DNA of 64,000 nt from positions 127,501-191,500 of the forward strand of contig JADDOH010002253.1 of NCBI GenBank assembly GCA_016648135.1. Direction: 5' to 3'. The notes below the pieces were generated by a model. That model was not told the DNA's origin, made no database searches, and saw nothing but the letters and a program-made list of their open reading frames with translations. Positions 45,346-56,762 of the stretch are shown piece after piece. Source of the stretch: Agrypnia vestita (lineage: Eukaryota > Arthropoda > Insecta > Trichoptera > Phryganeidae). A program made the position numbers and the translations under genes. How positions within the stretch are numbered: the first letter of the stretch is position 1; every line of letters begins with the position of its first letter.

Positions 45346-46129
45346 ATAGTCCAAAACAAAGAGAATGGGAAGAAACACGCTAGCTCAGGAAGTTCTTGTG
45401 TACGAGCACTAGAAAAAGGGGAAGGAGAAGAAAAAGGCGAAGAAGACAAATATACAGGACTAGATTAAAAAAATAAATAGCTTCACTTATATTTGATACG
45501 TCCTATTAGCGCTTCGTGATTAAATTAAATTAATTAAATAAATTAAGATTAAATCCATAAAACTTTTTTTTAATGATGGTGAAACCACCTGGAGGCGTAT
45601 TCGAAAACTTGCCAAATAAAGTGGTTTTTTTAGCAAGTTTCCGAACACTGCACCTCCAAGATTTAGCGCATAATCTTTATAATATGAATGCGCTATAAAT
45701 GGTGTAGGTATTGTACGTGTAACTATTGCCAGCTTAAAAAAAAACAAAAAACAAAGAAGCGGTCTCCATATCAGACCATACTGTCAACAGCGAGCAAACA
45801 GCAATGGCCGCGTGGCGGCCATCAATAGCTACGCAGCGGCTACTATAGGCCGCGAAGCAAACCAGACAGTCGCCCGCAGGGCCTAGCAGTAAGCAATTGG
45901 CGATAGCCGATTACGGGATACGGTGGTTGGGTAACACAGGTGAAATATCTCCCCTCCCCCTTTACGTCTCCCCCTTTCCTGATATACCTATTTTCCACGC
46001 AAATCTGTACCGCTCGACCGATCTGATCCAAATTTAGAATACTTATTCTCAAGGACCCGGCGGGTAATTTAGGTGATATTTCCCCCTAATTCATCATTGA
46101 ACTGTCAAAAATAATATGTTCACTTGAAA
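45346..46129. other. Non-coding DNA with a hairpin-rich patch
   Basis: At 45805-45860 two adjacent perfect or near-perfect short palindromes occur: tggccgcgtggcggcca and tagctacgcagcggcta, followed by ggccgcgaagc. No gene supported. Confidence 0.4.
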
Positions 46130-46270
46130 TTAGTGTTCCAGGAATATAAACAACGTATTGTCGACCATCTTGAATCGAGTGCCAATCATGAAGATACTCA
46201 ATTCAAAAGCTGACGAATGATTGGCTATTAAATTGAAAATTAGAACTGTTTTTTGAATTACGATTTTAGC
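46130..46270 (+). repeat. Dispersed repeat, family M, copy 2, left part
   Basis: Complement of the block at 12880-13022 (shared tattgtcgaccatcttgaat and aaattgaaaattagaactgt). Interrupted at 46271 by a hAT remnant; it resumes at 46736. Confidence 0.55.
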
Positions 46271-46735
46271 TGTATAATCTAGGGTTGTAACGGAACCTCG
46301 CTTCTGCCTCCGCAAATGCGGAACATGCTTCTGCATGTTTTTAACGGAGTTTTAACTTTTAATGGAGGTGTATTTGCGAAGCGTTTCCTGTATCCTTTTC
46401 ATCTGACGATGAAGAGAATATAGGAAATGACAGCAATGTAACCGGCTCCCACTAAATGAAGACTCTTTATTATGACGGAAATATATTACAAAATTTCAAG
46501 CCTCTATTTCCATCATGCGCGTTTATTTATCGCAGTCGCCAGTCAGTTCCAAGCGAACAACTGTTTAGTGGAACCGATTTTATTTACGAAAGCTTAAGAA
46601 ATCGCTTAGAAAGTGACAAAGCTGTAAAACTGTTTGTTAAATGTAATTGACCTCTTATTAATTTTGATTACTAGTAAGTACATTTTTTTCTTTAAGAAAA
46701 GTTTATTTTTTTCTTTATTAATTATTTATTAAAAT
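46271..46735 (+). mobile_element. hAT element remnant nested in family M repeat
   Basis: A hAT-like terminus TAGGGTTGTAACGGAACCTC begins at 46280. The insertion ends where the host repeat resumes (gggcttctcgta, 46736). The right terminal repeat is missing. It carries the C-terminus of a transposase (next entry), so it is a deletion derivative. Confidence 0.6.
46456..46652 (+). pseudogene. hAT transposase C-terminal dimerisation region
   Basis: The frame ends QSVPSEQLFSGTDFIYESLR then NRLESDKAVKLFVKCN and a stop. SVPSER.FS.ag.i....RNRL.......L.fl..N is the signature of the hAT C-terminal dimerisation domain, established for hAT transposases. Upstream, in frame but beyond a stop, an acidic stretch (FSSDDEENIGNDSN) fits a BED-hAT linker. 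The catalytic region is absent. Confidence 0.75.
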
Positions 46736-46880
46736 GGGCTTCTCGTAGGTACAGATTTCTGTATAATTGACGATGTTTTTAAAAAAGTTTTTGTTTGTCA
46801 CCACGCCATAAACGATTAAAAGTGATATTCGAGAAATTATTTATTGAAAAAACGACGTAATTGTTAGATATTCGTTTAAT
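46736..46880 (+). repeat. Dispersed repeat, family M, copy 2, right part
   Basis: Continues the complement of 12717-12860: gggcttctcgta, tttctgtat, gtgatattcgagaaatta, gatattcgttt. Confidence 0.55.
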
Positions 46881-48597
46881 GACAAAAGCACATTCATTCA
46901 TTCTATATTACGTGCGGCTGTGATAGGATTGTCGATTATGGTTTGCTGCGGAATTTTGGATTTCGCGTCGAATTGGTGGCAGCGAATGTCCCTAGATCTG
47001 TTTGAGTAACTTTTAAAGCGCGTGGGTTTATTTCATTTGAAGGGTTTAAAATCATAAGCAGCAATACCCAAAAAAATGCTTTGAATGCAGTCACTGGGAA
47101 TTTCTAATTTATACCTTTTATATCGCTCTTTCATGTTCTGGATTAGTACAAAAGTCATTAGGTCTTCCCTTGCAATTACAGGCTCTAGCAGCGTTGTGCT
47201 TACATTTTGCATATAATGATGTGGATCCCATTCATGTCCGGATACAGATATCGAACAATATGCTCATTGTTACTAACAATAACTGGTTCCAGACGTTTGC
47301 AAGCTCGGGGGTAGATCGCTCGTACATTCTGATTACGGAGGTCTGCTTTTGATCCCCATCGAATGTATAAATATATTATTTCTTTAATCTTGATTGATTC
47401 TGCCGCCCTTTCAATAGGACTTCCTGGCGAGACGGGAAATCTGTATATAGGTATACAAGACGGAATGTCCGTAAAAGGCTTATTAGAAATATATTTTCAG
47501 GTTTCAAAGTTTGCCTGTTTAACTTGGTACTATATTGAAGTACAAAGAATTGTAAACCGGTTCTAACTAAATAAAAATAAATAAAGATGGAATAGGTATA
47601 CTCGTTATTTTACGTTCGCACTGTATTTATTACACGTTAACGATGATATTTAGAATTTAATACTGCAATTGATTGACTTGTGAAAAAAAGATAATTCGTT
47701 TGAATTAGAGAGCGCAGGCTGCTCGTATTTGCGCCAACGAAAGACGGAGTCCTCGCGTAATAAGGTAGGGGGTTAAGTAATGCTCCGAGGCATCCGGTCT
47801 GGCGGCTCGGCTCGGCCTGTGGACCAATTGTGGAAATATCGGGACTCACGACGGACAAACGGGTTACCAACATTGTTACTGATAAAATATTAATGCTAAA
47901 GCACTTAAATAAAAAGGTTATACCTCAACCGAATACTTGGAAAGATGTTCGCGTTATCAAATAAATTCAGATCAATTAAAATGTTTCTCTCAAAACTTAT
48001 ATGTTGCCGCAATACGGTGGTTGAATATATATATATTTTTTAAAGATCATTAATAATTGAAACTTCTTAGGGAAATGTTTATTTCTGTGAGACTGACTTG
48101 TGAAATATCTTTATTTTTTATCTCATGAATTATGTCCGATCTTTCTGAACACGTATCATCAACACATATTATCAGAATAGACATATCCTTTTCTTTTTAT
48201 CGTAATAAAATATGAAACCGAATAATATCATGGACACGAGCTTACGGGTTAATATTGAATGTTAAGGAATACCAATAAATATAAGTAAGACGTAGGTATA
48301 TCCACTTATATAGAGTTAACAACCCTAGGTTTTTAAACTTTTATAAGCACTTCATTTAGAGGAGGTTTATTTTGTAATTAGAACAAATATCACATATTAT
48401 ATACTTTTGTAATCATATAAATATACTGCAGATTTTCATTATAAGATTTGTAAAAACCAAGTCAAGGGTTCAATGTATAAAATTAATTCATAAAATGAAG
48501 AATAAGTCATTAAGGCCCTATTGACACGATATCGAAGAAAGAAAATAATCTCCCGGTAGAGGCATGCAACCATCGCTGTAGAAAATTGCTTACTTAC
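46881..48597. other. Non-coding or intronic DNA
   Basis: Short plus frames at 47170-47352 and 47363-47566 are open but unrecognised, and the reading has no splice or domain support. If the minus exon at 48598 is real, this is its first intron. Confidence 0.35.
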
Positions 48598-48917
48598 CGT
48601 CGGCCAGCCCGCAGACAAAAAAGGTCGAAATCGCCACTTCCGTTTATGGTGGTAGCCCTGTCAGCATTCCTCCGTCCGCTCCTTTGAGACATATCGCTCC
48701 CGTTACCTCCGCGCGTCCCAAACCAGAGGTTGTCACACGAGCCCGCATCTACCGAAATTAACGGTTCATACAATGCAGGCTCCGTTTCAATCATCGCGGG
48801 AAATTGCTCGGATAATACGCCAGGGCTCAAGGATAATAGCGGAGGTCTGTCAAAATTGATTCGACGCCATTTGCAGATAAGGCGCTTCAAATTGTACGAT
48901 ACAGAATAGACGCTCAT
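48598..48917 (-). CDS. Candidate first coding exon of an unrecognised gene
   Basis: On the minus strand an ATG (48917-48915) opens about 106 codons that end exactly on a perfect splice donor, CGACG|GTAAGTAAG (exon end 48598). An in-frame TAA lies about 40 bases upstream of the ATG. The product begins MSVYSVSYNLKRLICKW, has a LLSLSPGVLSEQFPAMIETE segment, and ends GSGDFDLFCLRAGR before the junction. It is basic at the start, has no membrane span and no motif that I recognise. GC content is above the surroundings. The combination of length, donor and composition argues for a real exon. No partner exon was identified. Confidence 0.4.
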
Positions 48918-50519
48918 CCTATTCAAGTATTGTTCAGCAACGCAATTATGATTTTTTTATTTTATATAATCGCTCAGTGATTCCTACGTGTTCAACGTTC
49001 AGCTCAAGCCAATTCAAAGGCATGATAGGCACGCATTTTTTGTATATGCTGCTTCAAATAAGTATATTATAGGTATTATATTGTTTTAATGAAATTATAC
49101 TGACAATTGTTAAAGAAAAGAGTGTTGAACATAATATGTATAAGTAAAAAATGTGAACAAATAGGTAACTTGAATCATAACATACTTTATATGTACAAAA
49201 AAAAATTGGTTAAAGGCAAAAAAAACAAAATGAATTAACAATTTAAAGACACACTAATAGGGAAAAGTCATCTACATATAAACTGTGTGGTAGAATATTG
49301 TTAACTTAATTTTTGAATATTGAATAATTTTATATAACTAGCCGTAAACCCGTGGAAAATTACGGGACATAATAATAATTAATAACGACCCTTAGGTGTA
49401 AGTAACCTAAGCCGCGCGCTAATTGCGTCTCACACTCTAATAATCTAAAGTTGTAATTCTGAAAGACAACGAAATTATTATATTTAGATAAGACAAAATA
49501 TATATTGATGTCAGTAAACAAATCATTGTAAGCTCGGCATATTCTCAGTATAGAAGAACGGTTCCAGAATGATGTTTCTAGAGTCCAGTTCAGTCCAGAG
49601 TCCGAAACACAAAATTATATATTTGTTTAAAAATATTATTATTAGATAATAAAGTAACAAAATTTGGAAATTTAGCTCTAGCTCAGTCGGTTATAAATTA
49701 TGAACAAATTAGATGGGTTTGTACTTCCAAAATACTACTTGATCCATTGGAAAAATCACAAAAAAATTTAATTAAAATTTTTAATATTTATAGATATTCA
49801 CCTCTTTTAGAATTTCAAGTACTTGACGTATAAACCAACAGAAAATTTGTGTACGATTTGTAAATCTAGGATACGAAAATTAGATTGCACCACCATAACA
49901 AAGATGATTGAAGCTGTAATTCTGGTGTGGTTTCAAGATAGCAAAGTAAAATGAAATTGTCGAAATGTAATTGATTCCATGCCGAAATGTATTCAGCCTA
50001 GTATAAAAGCAAAAAGAGGACATATAGGTAAATCCTAAAGTTAAAAAGTATTTCATGATTCCATGTCATCTGTTACTCAAAATATTCATAGTAAATGTTT
50101 TTATTTATTTTAAGATGTTTTATTCCATTAATCCGCACAATACTGTGAGATAATTAATAATTTGTATACACGTATCATATTATAAAATACATTATTAATT
50201 TATTGATCGCGTGTGTTTTCAATTTAAGAAGTGGACTTGTTGAGAAAAATGGCTAATTAAACAGAATTTTATTTTCGAAATGTACCATATTGTCGTAAAA
50301 TATATCCAAACTTTTTTCACAATTTTAAAACTGTGTACGGCACGATTTGTGGCAGCATTAGTTTTATACTTATTTATGTGAAAAAGATATGTATGCCTTG
50401 AACGACGAATACTAGGAGTACTAAAGTTTATCGCAGTGTGTATGTAATTCATGGCAGTCAATATTGGTGGACGCACGTTGTCTTGCGGAATTGCATGAAT
50501 TTTCCTACCCTACCATCTC
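48918..50519. other. AT-rich DNA
   Basis: No supportable gene. At 49337-49420 (ctagccgtaaacccgtggaa) the sequence resembles the border of a dispersed repeat, without a second copy in this window. Confidence 0.4.
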
Positions 50520-50725
50520 ATGTACACGGGGTTTTTCATAGTAAGTAGAAAAAAAATCGGAGAAGTCTTCTTCATTCAATTTTGAATAGAAAATATAATT
50601 TACATTTGGGTAAAAAGTCGATAGTTACGGAGATAAAGGACATCAAACTTTGTATTTTTTTCTCAATATTTCTGACTTATTTTCCGTAAGATGTTGGATA
50701 ATCACTACAGTAACTTATATGGAAT
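50520..50725 (+). repeat. Foldback-family fragment
   Basis: Shares acggggtttttcata (end), gatagttacggagataaagg acatcaaa, and tcaatatttctgacttattt then gttggataatcactacagta with the left arm at 31016-31210. Confidence 0.55.
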
Positions 50726-50749
50726 ATTAAAATAAAGACTGCGCATTAC

Positions 50750-50885
50750 ATGGCTACTTAACTCGGGGGACTGGTATAAGTATAACACGACTGAGTTGTT
50801 CCATGCGGCGGTAAATAAAGTTGTAATCACCAGAATGACCACCGACCTCCGATAGGAGATGGCACCATAAGAAGAAGAATAATGA
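50750..50885 (+). pseudogene. LINE 3' end, reverse-transcriptase tail
   Basis: Reads GDWYKYNTTELFHAAVNKVV then ITRMTTDLR, a stop, EMAP, a stop and a gaagaagaataat tail. The pattern W....TteLFraAvnkv......n.R is the final segment of the polymerase of a common insect LINE family. The 56355-56640 relic has the matching segment (QSIAELLRAADNNGKMA). Confidence 0.6.
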
Positions 50886-51734
50886 AAAGTGATACATTTA
50901 TCTTTAAATTGAGTGCAAGAATTTCCTTTTTAAAATGCGATTATTTTGTTATAAGAAATATGAAAAAATAATGAAGTTGATATGCAAAAGCATCACTTAA
51001 CGCTTAAAGTGCTATTTGAATTATAAGAAGAAAATTCTTTAAAATAATTAAAAACCATTATCAGAAAATGCAAATTTTAAAATGTGAGTCTTGCAGGTAC
51101 TTGAGATGCGATATGTACTCGCATATTTCAAATAATACATTTCTACAATCGTCAGGGATATGACTAAGAATAAACAATGGAAGAAAGGCGATTTTTTTTC
51201 ATTAATAACAATATACTAAAAAAAACCGTACGCTGCAATATTTTTACATTTAAAAAAATATCAATGAAATACTATTCAATGATTAATTATTGTACAAGTG
51301 TTGTTATAAATGAGAAAGAGCAGTATAATGTAATGATTTATAAACGTTCAGATTTATAATTATGCTTCATTCTAAATGAAATGATTTTTTGATTGCACTC
51401 AATATAGCATAATTTGTCCGGACTATATTTAATGCATTGTGTAGAAACAGCTTTTTCTTTAAAAGAGCACAATCGAAGATATCAATCAGAGTCAGTCGTG
51501 CTCGTTTCCCACACCACAACAAATATTCACAGTAGGTAGTTCTTATTTTGCATGCGGTCTTTATATAAGTGAAACCTTACAACGGAAACATGTTAATTTC
51601 GTCTATAATTTCATATAATTTAGTTTTGTTATCGCAATCAATTTCGAAGAATATTTACCTAGATTTTATTTAATTAACATTTCTCCTTGTATAGAACGGT
51701 AATATCACAGTGTCACAACTAGGATAGTGTCATC
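50886..51734. other. AT-rich non-coding DNA
   Basis: No supportable gene. Confidence 0.4.
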
Positions 51735-52013
51735 AAACATAACAACTTCGTTCTATGTCCATCCGTCCGTCTGTCTGTCTGTCCCCGTAACTTCGTGTAA
51801 CATCCGTAATTACGTCCGAATTTACGACTAAAAAAACGTAATTAAACGGCCGGAGATGGTGCTTGAACCCCGGGCCAGCAATCCCTAACTGGCCGCTCAG
51901 CGCATGTTGCTACGGCCGCCTCTCTGTGGACCGCCAACAAGATACTATAAATATATACTAGGGCTTATCAAAGATGCGAACCAATATTCCGCCATTTTTA
52001 CGAGTTGCAGCTA
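51735..52013 (-). mobile_element. Composite tRNA-like repeat, family T, copy 3 (longest)
   Basis: Minus strand: ctagctgcaactcgtaaaaa leader, a longer insert (51960-52000), the tRNA-like head (gtagcaacatgcgctgagcgg, box B-like GGTTCAAGCACC at 51870-51859), then cggatgttacacgaagttac and a (gacagacagacggacgg) tail. The tail block also occurs inside the MITE at 16-404. Probably a tRNA-derived SINE. Confidence 0.6.
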
Positions 52014-52589
52014 GTTATTCATTAAATGTCTTATTATTACTACGAAAAATTATTTATATATCCCAATGTCGTTCTGTATCGGCCTCAGAAAAATTTGAAA
52101 GGAAAAAATATGTTGCATTGGAATGAAGCGTCAATTTCTTTTTGTATATTATACACAGGTATACAAATTATGTGGATTACCAATAAAATGTTCATTATAA
52201 AAATTATTGCATTCATTTCCATATTTTAGCAAAATTATGTTAACTCTTCTGATACGTTACCAAATGAATGAACCTGCATAATTATGTTAGTGTAGTAAAA
52301 GTACTATGCACACATACATATTTGAGTATAGGATGCATTGTTAATACAGCATTAGAAATACAGTATTATTTTATTTATTTATGGAATCTTATATTATATG
52401 ATACTCGTACCATCGTACGTTTGTATGACTGTAATGTGGATAATGCCCTCATAAGTCAATCAAATTGCAATGATATCCGTTTAAAAATCTGGAATTATCT
52501 GGGATTTGGTGTCTATGTGGTGTATAATGGAAATCTGGTGGAAGGAAGTAAAACCTGGAATTGAGAAACAAATAACGAAAGTAGATTGA
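52014..52589. other. AT-rich non-coding DNA
   Basis: A 98-codon open frame at 52268-52564 has no recognisable motif and is likely chance. Confidence 0.35.
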
Positions 52590-53050
52590 ATGCGCCGTCG
52601 ATAGATCGAGGAATTCTTGTCACGGAAATGGTTTGATCATATGGAATCTATGAGCGAGGAGATGGCAGTATGGAAAATATATGGGGCGAATATTGAAGGC
52701 AACAGGAATAGAGCGCTTCTGCGAAAGACTTGACGTGATCAGATAAATCAGATACGTAGAAAGCTGTTAAAAGCTTCATCAACCGAAGAGCATACGCCAG
52801 AAGATGTATGGAAATGGACGAAGCAACAGCGGTATGCCGGGATAAAAGAGTGTGGCGTTCTGTACTCTGACTGCCCTTCTGCGCGGCTGACGTTCGTCGG
52901 CCGGGAAAGGGCGTGGTGCTCACCCCGGTATGTTACAGATGGGCCATCATCAGCCGCGATGCGACCATTGCAGACGTCCGCAGCAAGAAGCAATTGGCGT
53001 CAGCCAAACCAAATTCGAGGCTGGACTAATCTGAGGTGCTCTGGGCCGTG
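52590..53050 (+). pseudogene. LINE reverse-transcriptase C-terminal relic
   Basis: WFDHMESMSEEMAVWKIYGA then NIEGNRNRALLRKT aligns with WFGHVERMNEERMVKKIYEA NVEGNRNRERPRKT of the 39-kb copy. After a frameshift, INRRAYARRCMEMDEATAVC then RDKRVWRSVL aligns with its NNRRTCMRRCMNVAEAKVVC QDRRVWHSIL. Same family, opposite orientation, older. Homology ends near 52870; the GC-rich sequence to 53050 is unassigned. Confidence 0.75.
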
Positions 53051-56000
53051 GTATTATAATCGTCAAGCTGTAACATGCGATTATCAGTGCGATGAAACAG
53101 CACAAAAATGCAGTTAGTTTCTACCTCATTCGTGCATATTCAATTTGTGATAAACAGGATTCTTAACACACTACTAATAAATAACGAAATAAGAAAAACA
53201 GATTAGAAGAATACGGTCCTAATATCATATTTTGTACTACGATTTTAGAAGAACAAACTACCACATTCACTCATAAATTACCAGTCTACATACTCGTAGA
53301 CTTAGTAATGAGCACTGTGAATTTGTAAACATATATCATGAAATGTTAAAAGCATTTAAGAGAAAACTACTACATAAGATGCTCTACGATTTTATGTGTT
53401 ATTTTGACAGAAAATTTTCAGTATAATGCACAACCGTGTTTTGTTAGGTTTCAAAATTGCACCGAGAAAAATAATCTCTCAAAGCCCGTATCATTACTCA
53501 GTAGACAAGTATTTGCGCAGTAGCCAGATCACATTTGTCGCTTGTTCTCCATTATTTTGCTCGCAATTCTGCGACGAATCGTTGTAAACGTAAAACAATA
53601 AAAATGCGTAATAAAGAGCCGACGTTGAGATTATTTGATGACTCGACTTGCGCGAACTACAACACTAATCATGCTGTTTATAATACGATGAAAGTGTGAG
53701 AATACGACACCGCCGTGAGCGAGCAGTCACCTTTGTTCCGAGGGAAATTGCCCCCAGCCCATGGGACTGCGCCGAGATACATCTCAATTGGAAAGTAAAA
53801 CGTACTTTTTGAATTTTATTACAAGAAAAGAAAGCACCGCTGAGAAAATGCGGAAAAAATACGTGGATTTTTTCGAAGTCGTAAAGAGCATTAGCTGAAT
53901 GATTATTGAGATAAAAAAACTCGCATTTAATCTGGCGTGTCTGGGTATGTTTCAATGATTCTACAACGATCTGGGAAAAATGGATATTTTCCGATCTGAG
54001 AACAATAATCTCGTTTGATTCACGTTCAATAATAATATGTATTATTTACCTATCGCATTCGCATTGAAATGCACAATGGAAAGTGTTATGTTCTCTAATC
54101 TACTGGGATAAACATAATTTAACATAAAATGTCTTATTATCTGGCACCCTTCGGAAATCTGTTAACGTCATGGGCAGAAAATTAAATGGTGTCCTTATTC
54201 TTGATTTATCTGCGAGCTAATGAAAAGGAAGATGGTCGTCATAACAACGATTTCGCCAAATGATAATGTTTGTCATGTGACGATGCACTAGGCGTCCTAT
54301 GCAAATTTTTTTTCAAGTTCTTCTTAAGAGATCTTAATATATTTATTGATCCATATTATCTACTTTGGCTATAAGATAATTACATAAAAAGGATTTATTT
54401 TGAAGCCACACATTATGCATACGAATGTCACTGTCTTTTGTCTATTGCTTCAGGATCATTTCGATTGTTATTTTTTTTTAGAAAAGTTAATATAAAACGA
54501 TTGACAGCTTGCTTCACCGGTTTCATCCGTGTGCATATACCGTTGATTGTACCTAAATGCATGAGATAATTTTGTATCTGTAGTGGGTTGTATGCGCAAA
54601 AAATAAATGTTGTTCGTATGTTTGTGAAGCGCTTGAAATTGGAAAAGTCGGATTTTTGAATATTTAACAAATCTTTACGAACATACTCAAAGCCATTACT
54701 GATCGTTGTTTTTTATGTGTATATTTTTGTTCCAGACGTAGCTCTAAAGATAAGCCTTGTGGGTTTCATGAGACTGCCTTGCGAAACGCGAATTCGATTA
54801 CGATAAGTAATTCTTATAAGAAGAAAGAGATTTAAGCGGATTTGTTTTATTTAATCTTTTCTCCGCACCTCTAGTTGGCCATCATCAAACTTGTCATCGG
54901 GTACGTTTATATTCCATTTAGTTTTAGTTTCTTTTGATTACATTTTACGCATTTTACGGTTTTCAAGCAAATATTTAATTCTTTATTAAATTTGTCTACA
55001 TTTTACTGTTATTGACAAAAATTACATTCATATAACTTGTTTAAATTTAATTGCAGTATTCATTGAATGAAAACCTCAAGAAGTATTATAGATTTAGGAG
55101 ATTTGGAAAATAAATTAAATGAATTCATGAAATATAATGTTTTACTTACGTCATAATTTAGTAACATAACACCTATAAAGTTTTATATTAAAAATCTTGG
55201 AATATTACATAAAAGACAACTTTTATTTCATGTTTATTACAGAATATGTTGGGTGTATTTCATTATACTACAAGTCTATTTATTATGTATGTGGTGTGAA
55301 CAGGTACATGTCAATGTCTGGGTAAGCGATATCTGTGCGAGAAGGAAACAAAGTTATATGACCGCTTCACGCTAGACAGTGATGCAAGAAAGCACTTGTG
55401 TGCAATGTGTACAGCGCGCACAATATGTTGTTTAATGTCGTCTTGGATTTATTTTATTATAAACCTTTTTCAAATTATAATTGATAAAAAATAGTGAAAT
55501 CGGGACTAAATCTATAAAGTCCTATTCATAGCCAAACTCGTGAAATATTTTAGGTACGTGTCTACGAGTTTATGAAAAAGAAAGCAGAGAAATATTTTCA
55601 TCTAAATAACGTCCAGGAACGTGTTTCTTAAGCTACCAGTGTGTGTACAGTTAAACCTATTATACAAGAAACGAAGACGTCAAAAAAAATAGGGAATCTA
55701 CAATATATAACTTTTCTTAAGCTGCTATTCGGCGTATTATAAATGACTTCCACGTAACCAATTAAGAATTGCCGACTCTCTGAAATTTGCACCGAAAAAT
55801 ATTGAAAATAACGTATACATAACTGAGTAGGTATAACATATATTTTGGTGGTCTGTGGTACACAATGTACATTAGGTATTGTTTTAAAGGAAAAACAAAC
55901 AGGAAATTTGTATGTCACCAGTCGTGTGCATCTAACGAGCACTGGGAATCACCTAATTTGTCTTCTGTATTTCAGCTTTTTTTTAAGCGAATAAAATACT

Positions 56001-56354
56001 TTTCTAATTTGAAAATATTCAAATAGTTTATTATATTTTTTCATATTCCGTTTCCCGCAAATGTGTATTTTTATATGGTTCCAAGCCTACACGTTTTGTT
56101 AAAAATGACGGGTAAAATTTTTACCGTAAATACAAAGGGCCATGATTTTGAAATAAAACAAAAGCGAAAGTCGACGTTCCCGTCATTGTTCGTCTTTTTT
56201 TTGGTGTAACTCTCCAAGATAAGTTTTATTTAAAACGGTTAAAAAATAAAAGTAAAATACGTCAAAAATATGTTTCATAATAAGTGACCTTGTTTAAATT
56301 TGTAAGTGGGTAGGTATATTAAAAGGCTTTCGTTTCTTTTCGTTTCTTCGTTTC
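53051..56354. other. AT-rich DNA, no supportable gene
   Basis: About 3.3 kb without recognised repeats, RNA genes or convincing coding frames. Probably intergenic or intronic. Confidence 0.45.
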
Positions 56355-56640
56355 GTAGATTTTTATTATGTTTATTTATTTTCCACTTGGTCATAGGACA
56401 CTCCCACTTGTGGCCATCTTCCCGTTGTTATCTGCGGCCCGTAAAAGCTCCGCAATAGACTGGCCAAGCCATTGCCTCAGGTTATTTGACCATGACGATC
56501 CCTGTCTTCCAGGGCCCCGACAGCAATCCTTCCCTGCTTATGATGTGCAAGTCCCGGTACTTTCTCGGTTGTGTCAGCAGGTGTCTCGTGTTTTCACAAG
56601 GTCTTCATAAGGCACACCGCGGGGCATCAATTAGAAAGAA
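56355..56640 (-). pseudogene. LINE reverse-transcriptase C-terminus (3' part of an inverted copy)
   Basis: Minus-strand frames give KYRDLHIISREG, then RGPGRQGSSWSNNLRQWLGQ then SIAELLRAADNNGKMA. The order (KY.lL.lI.eG, then kRGpGRr..SWl.NlR.W, then .elfRaA.nr...A) is the tail of an insect non-LTR polymerase; the end matches the fragment at 50750. Confidence 0.65.
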
Positions 56641-56649
56641 TCGGAGAAT

Positions 56650-56762
56650 CAATTACAAAGAAAACTGATTTTTAATATCTTGGCAGTATGATTACGGATG
56701 ATCTAAATCGCGGTGAAGATAGTTATGTGAATTCTATATGTAGGTTGACCAGGTATTAGTGC
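56650..56762 (+). pseudogene. LINE reverse-transcriptase segment (5' part, inverted)
   Basis: Plus strand: KKTDF*YLGSMITDDLNRGED then a short decayed stretch. F.YLGS.It.D.....EI..RI is the polymerase segment that normally lies upstream of the C-terminal tail. Here it is in opposite orientation and directly abuts the tail at 56640. Confidence 0.6.

Noticed and set aside
52268..52564. 98-codon plus-strand frame
   Set aside because: No recognisable motif, AT-rich codons, and no splice or promoter support.
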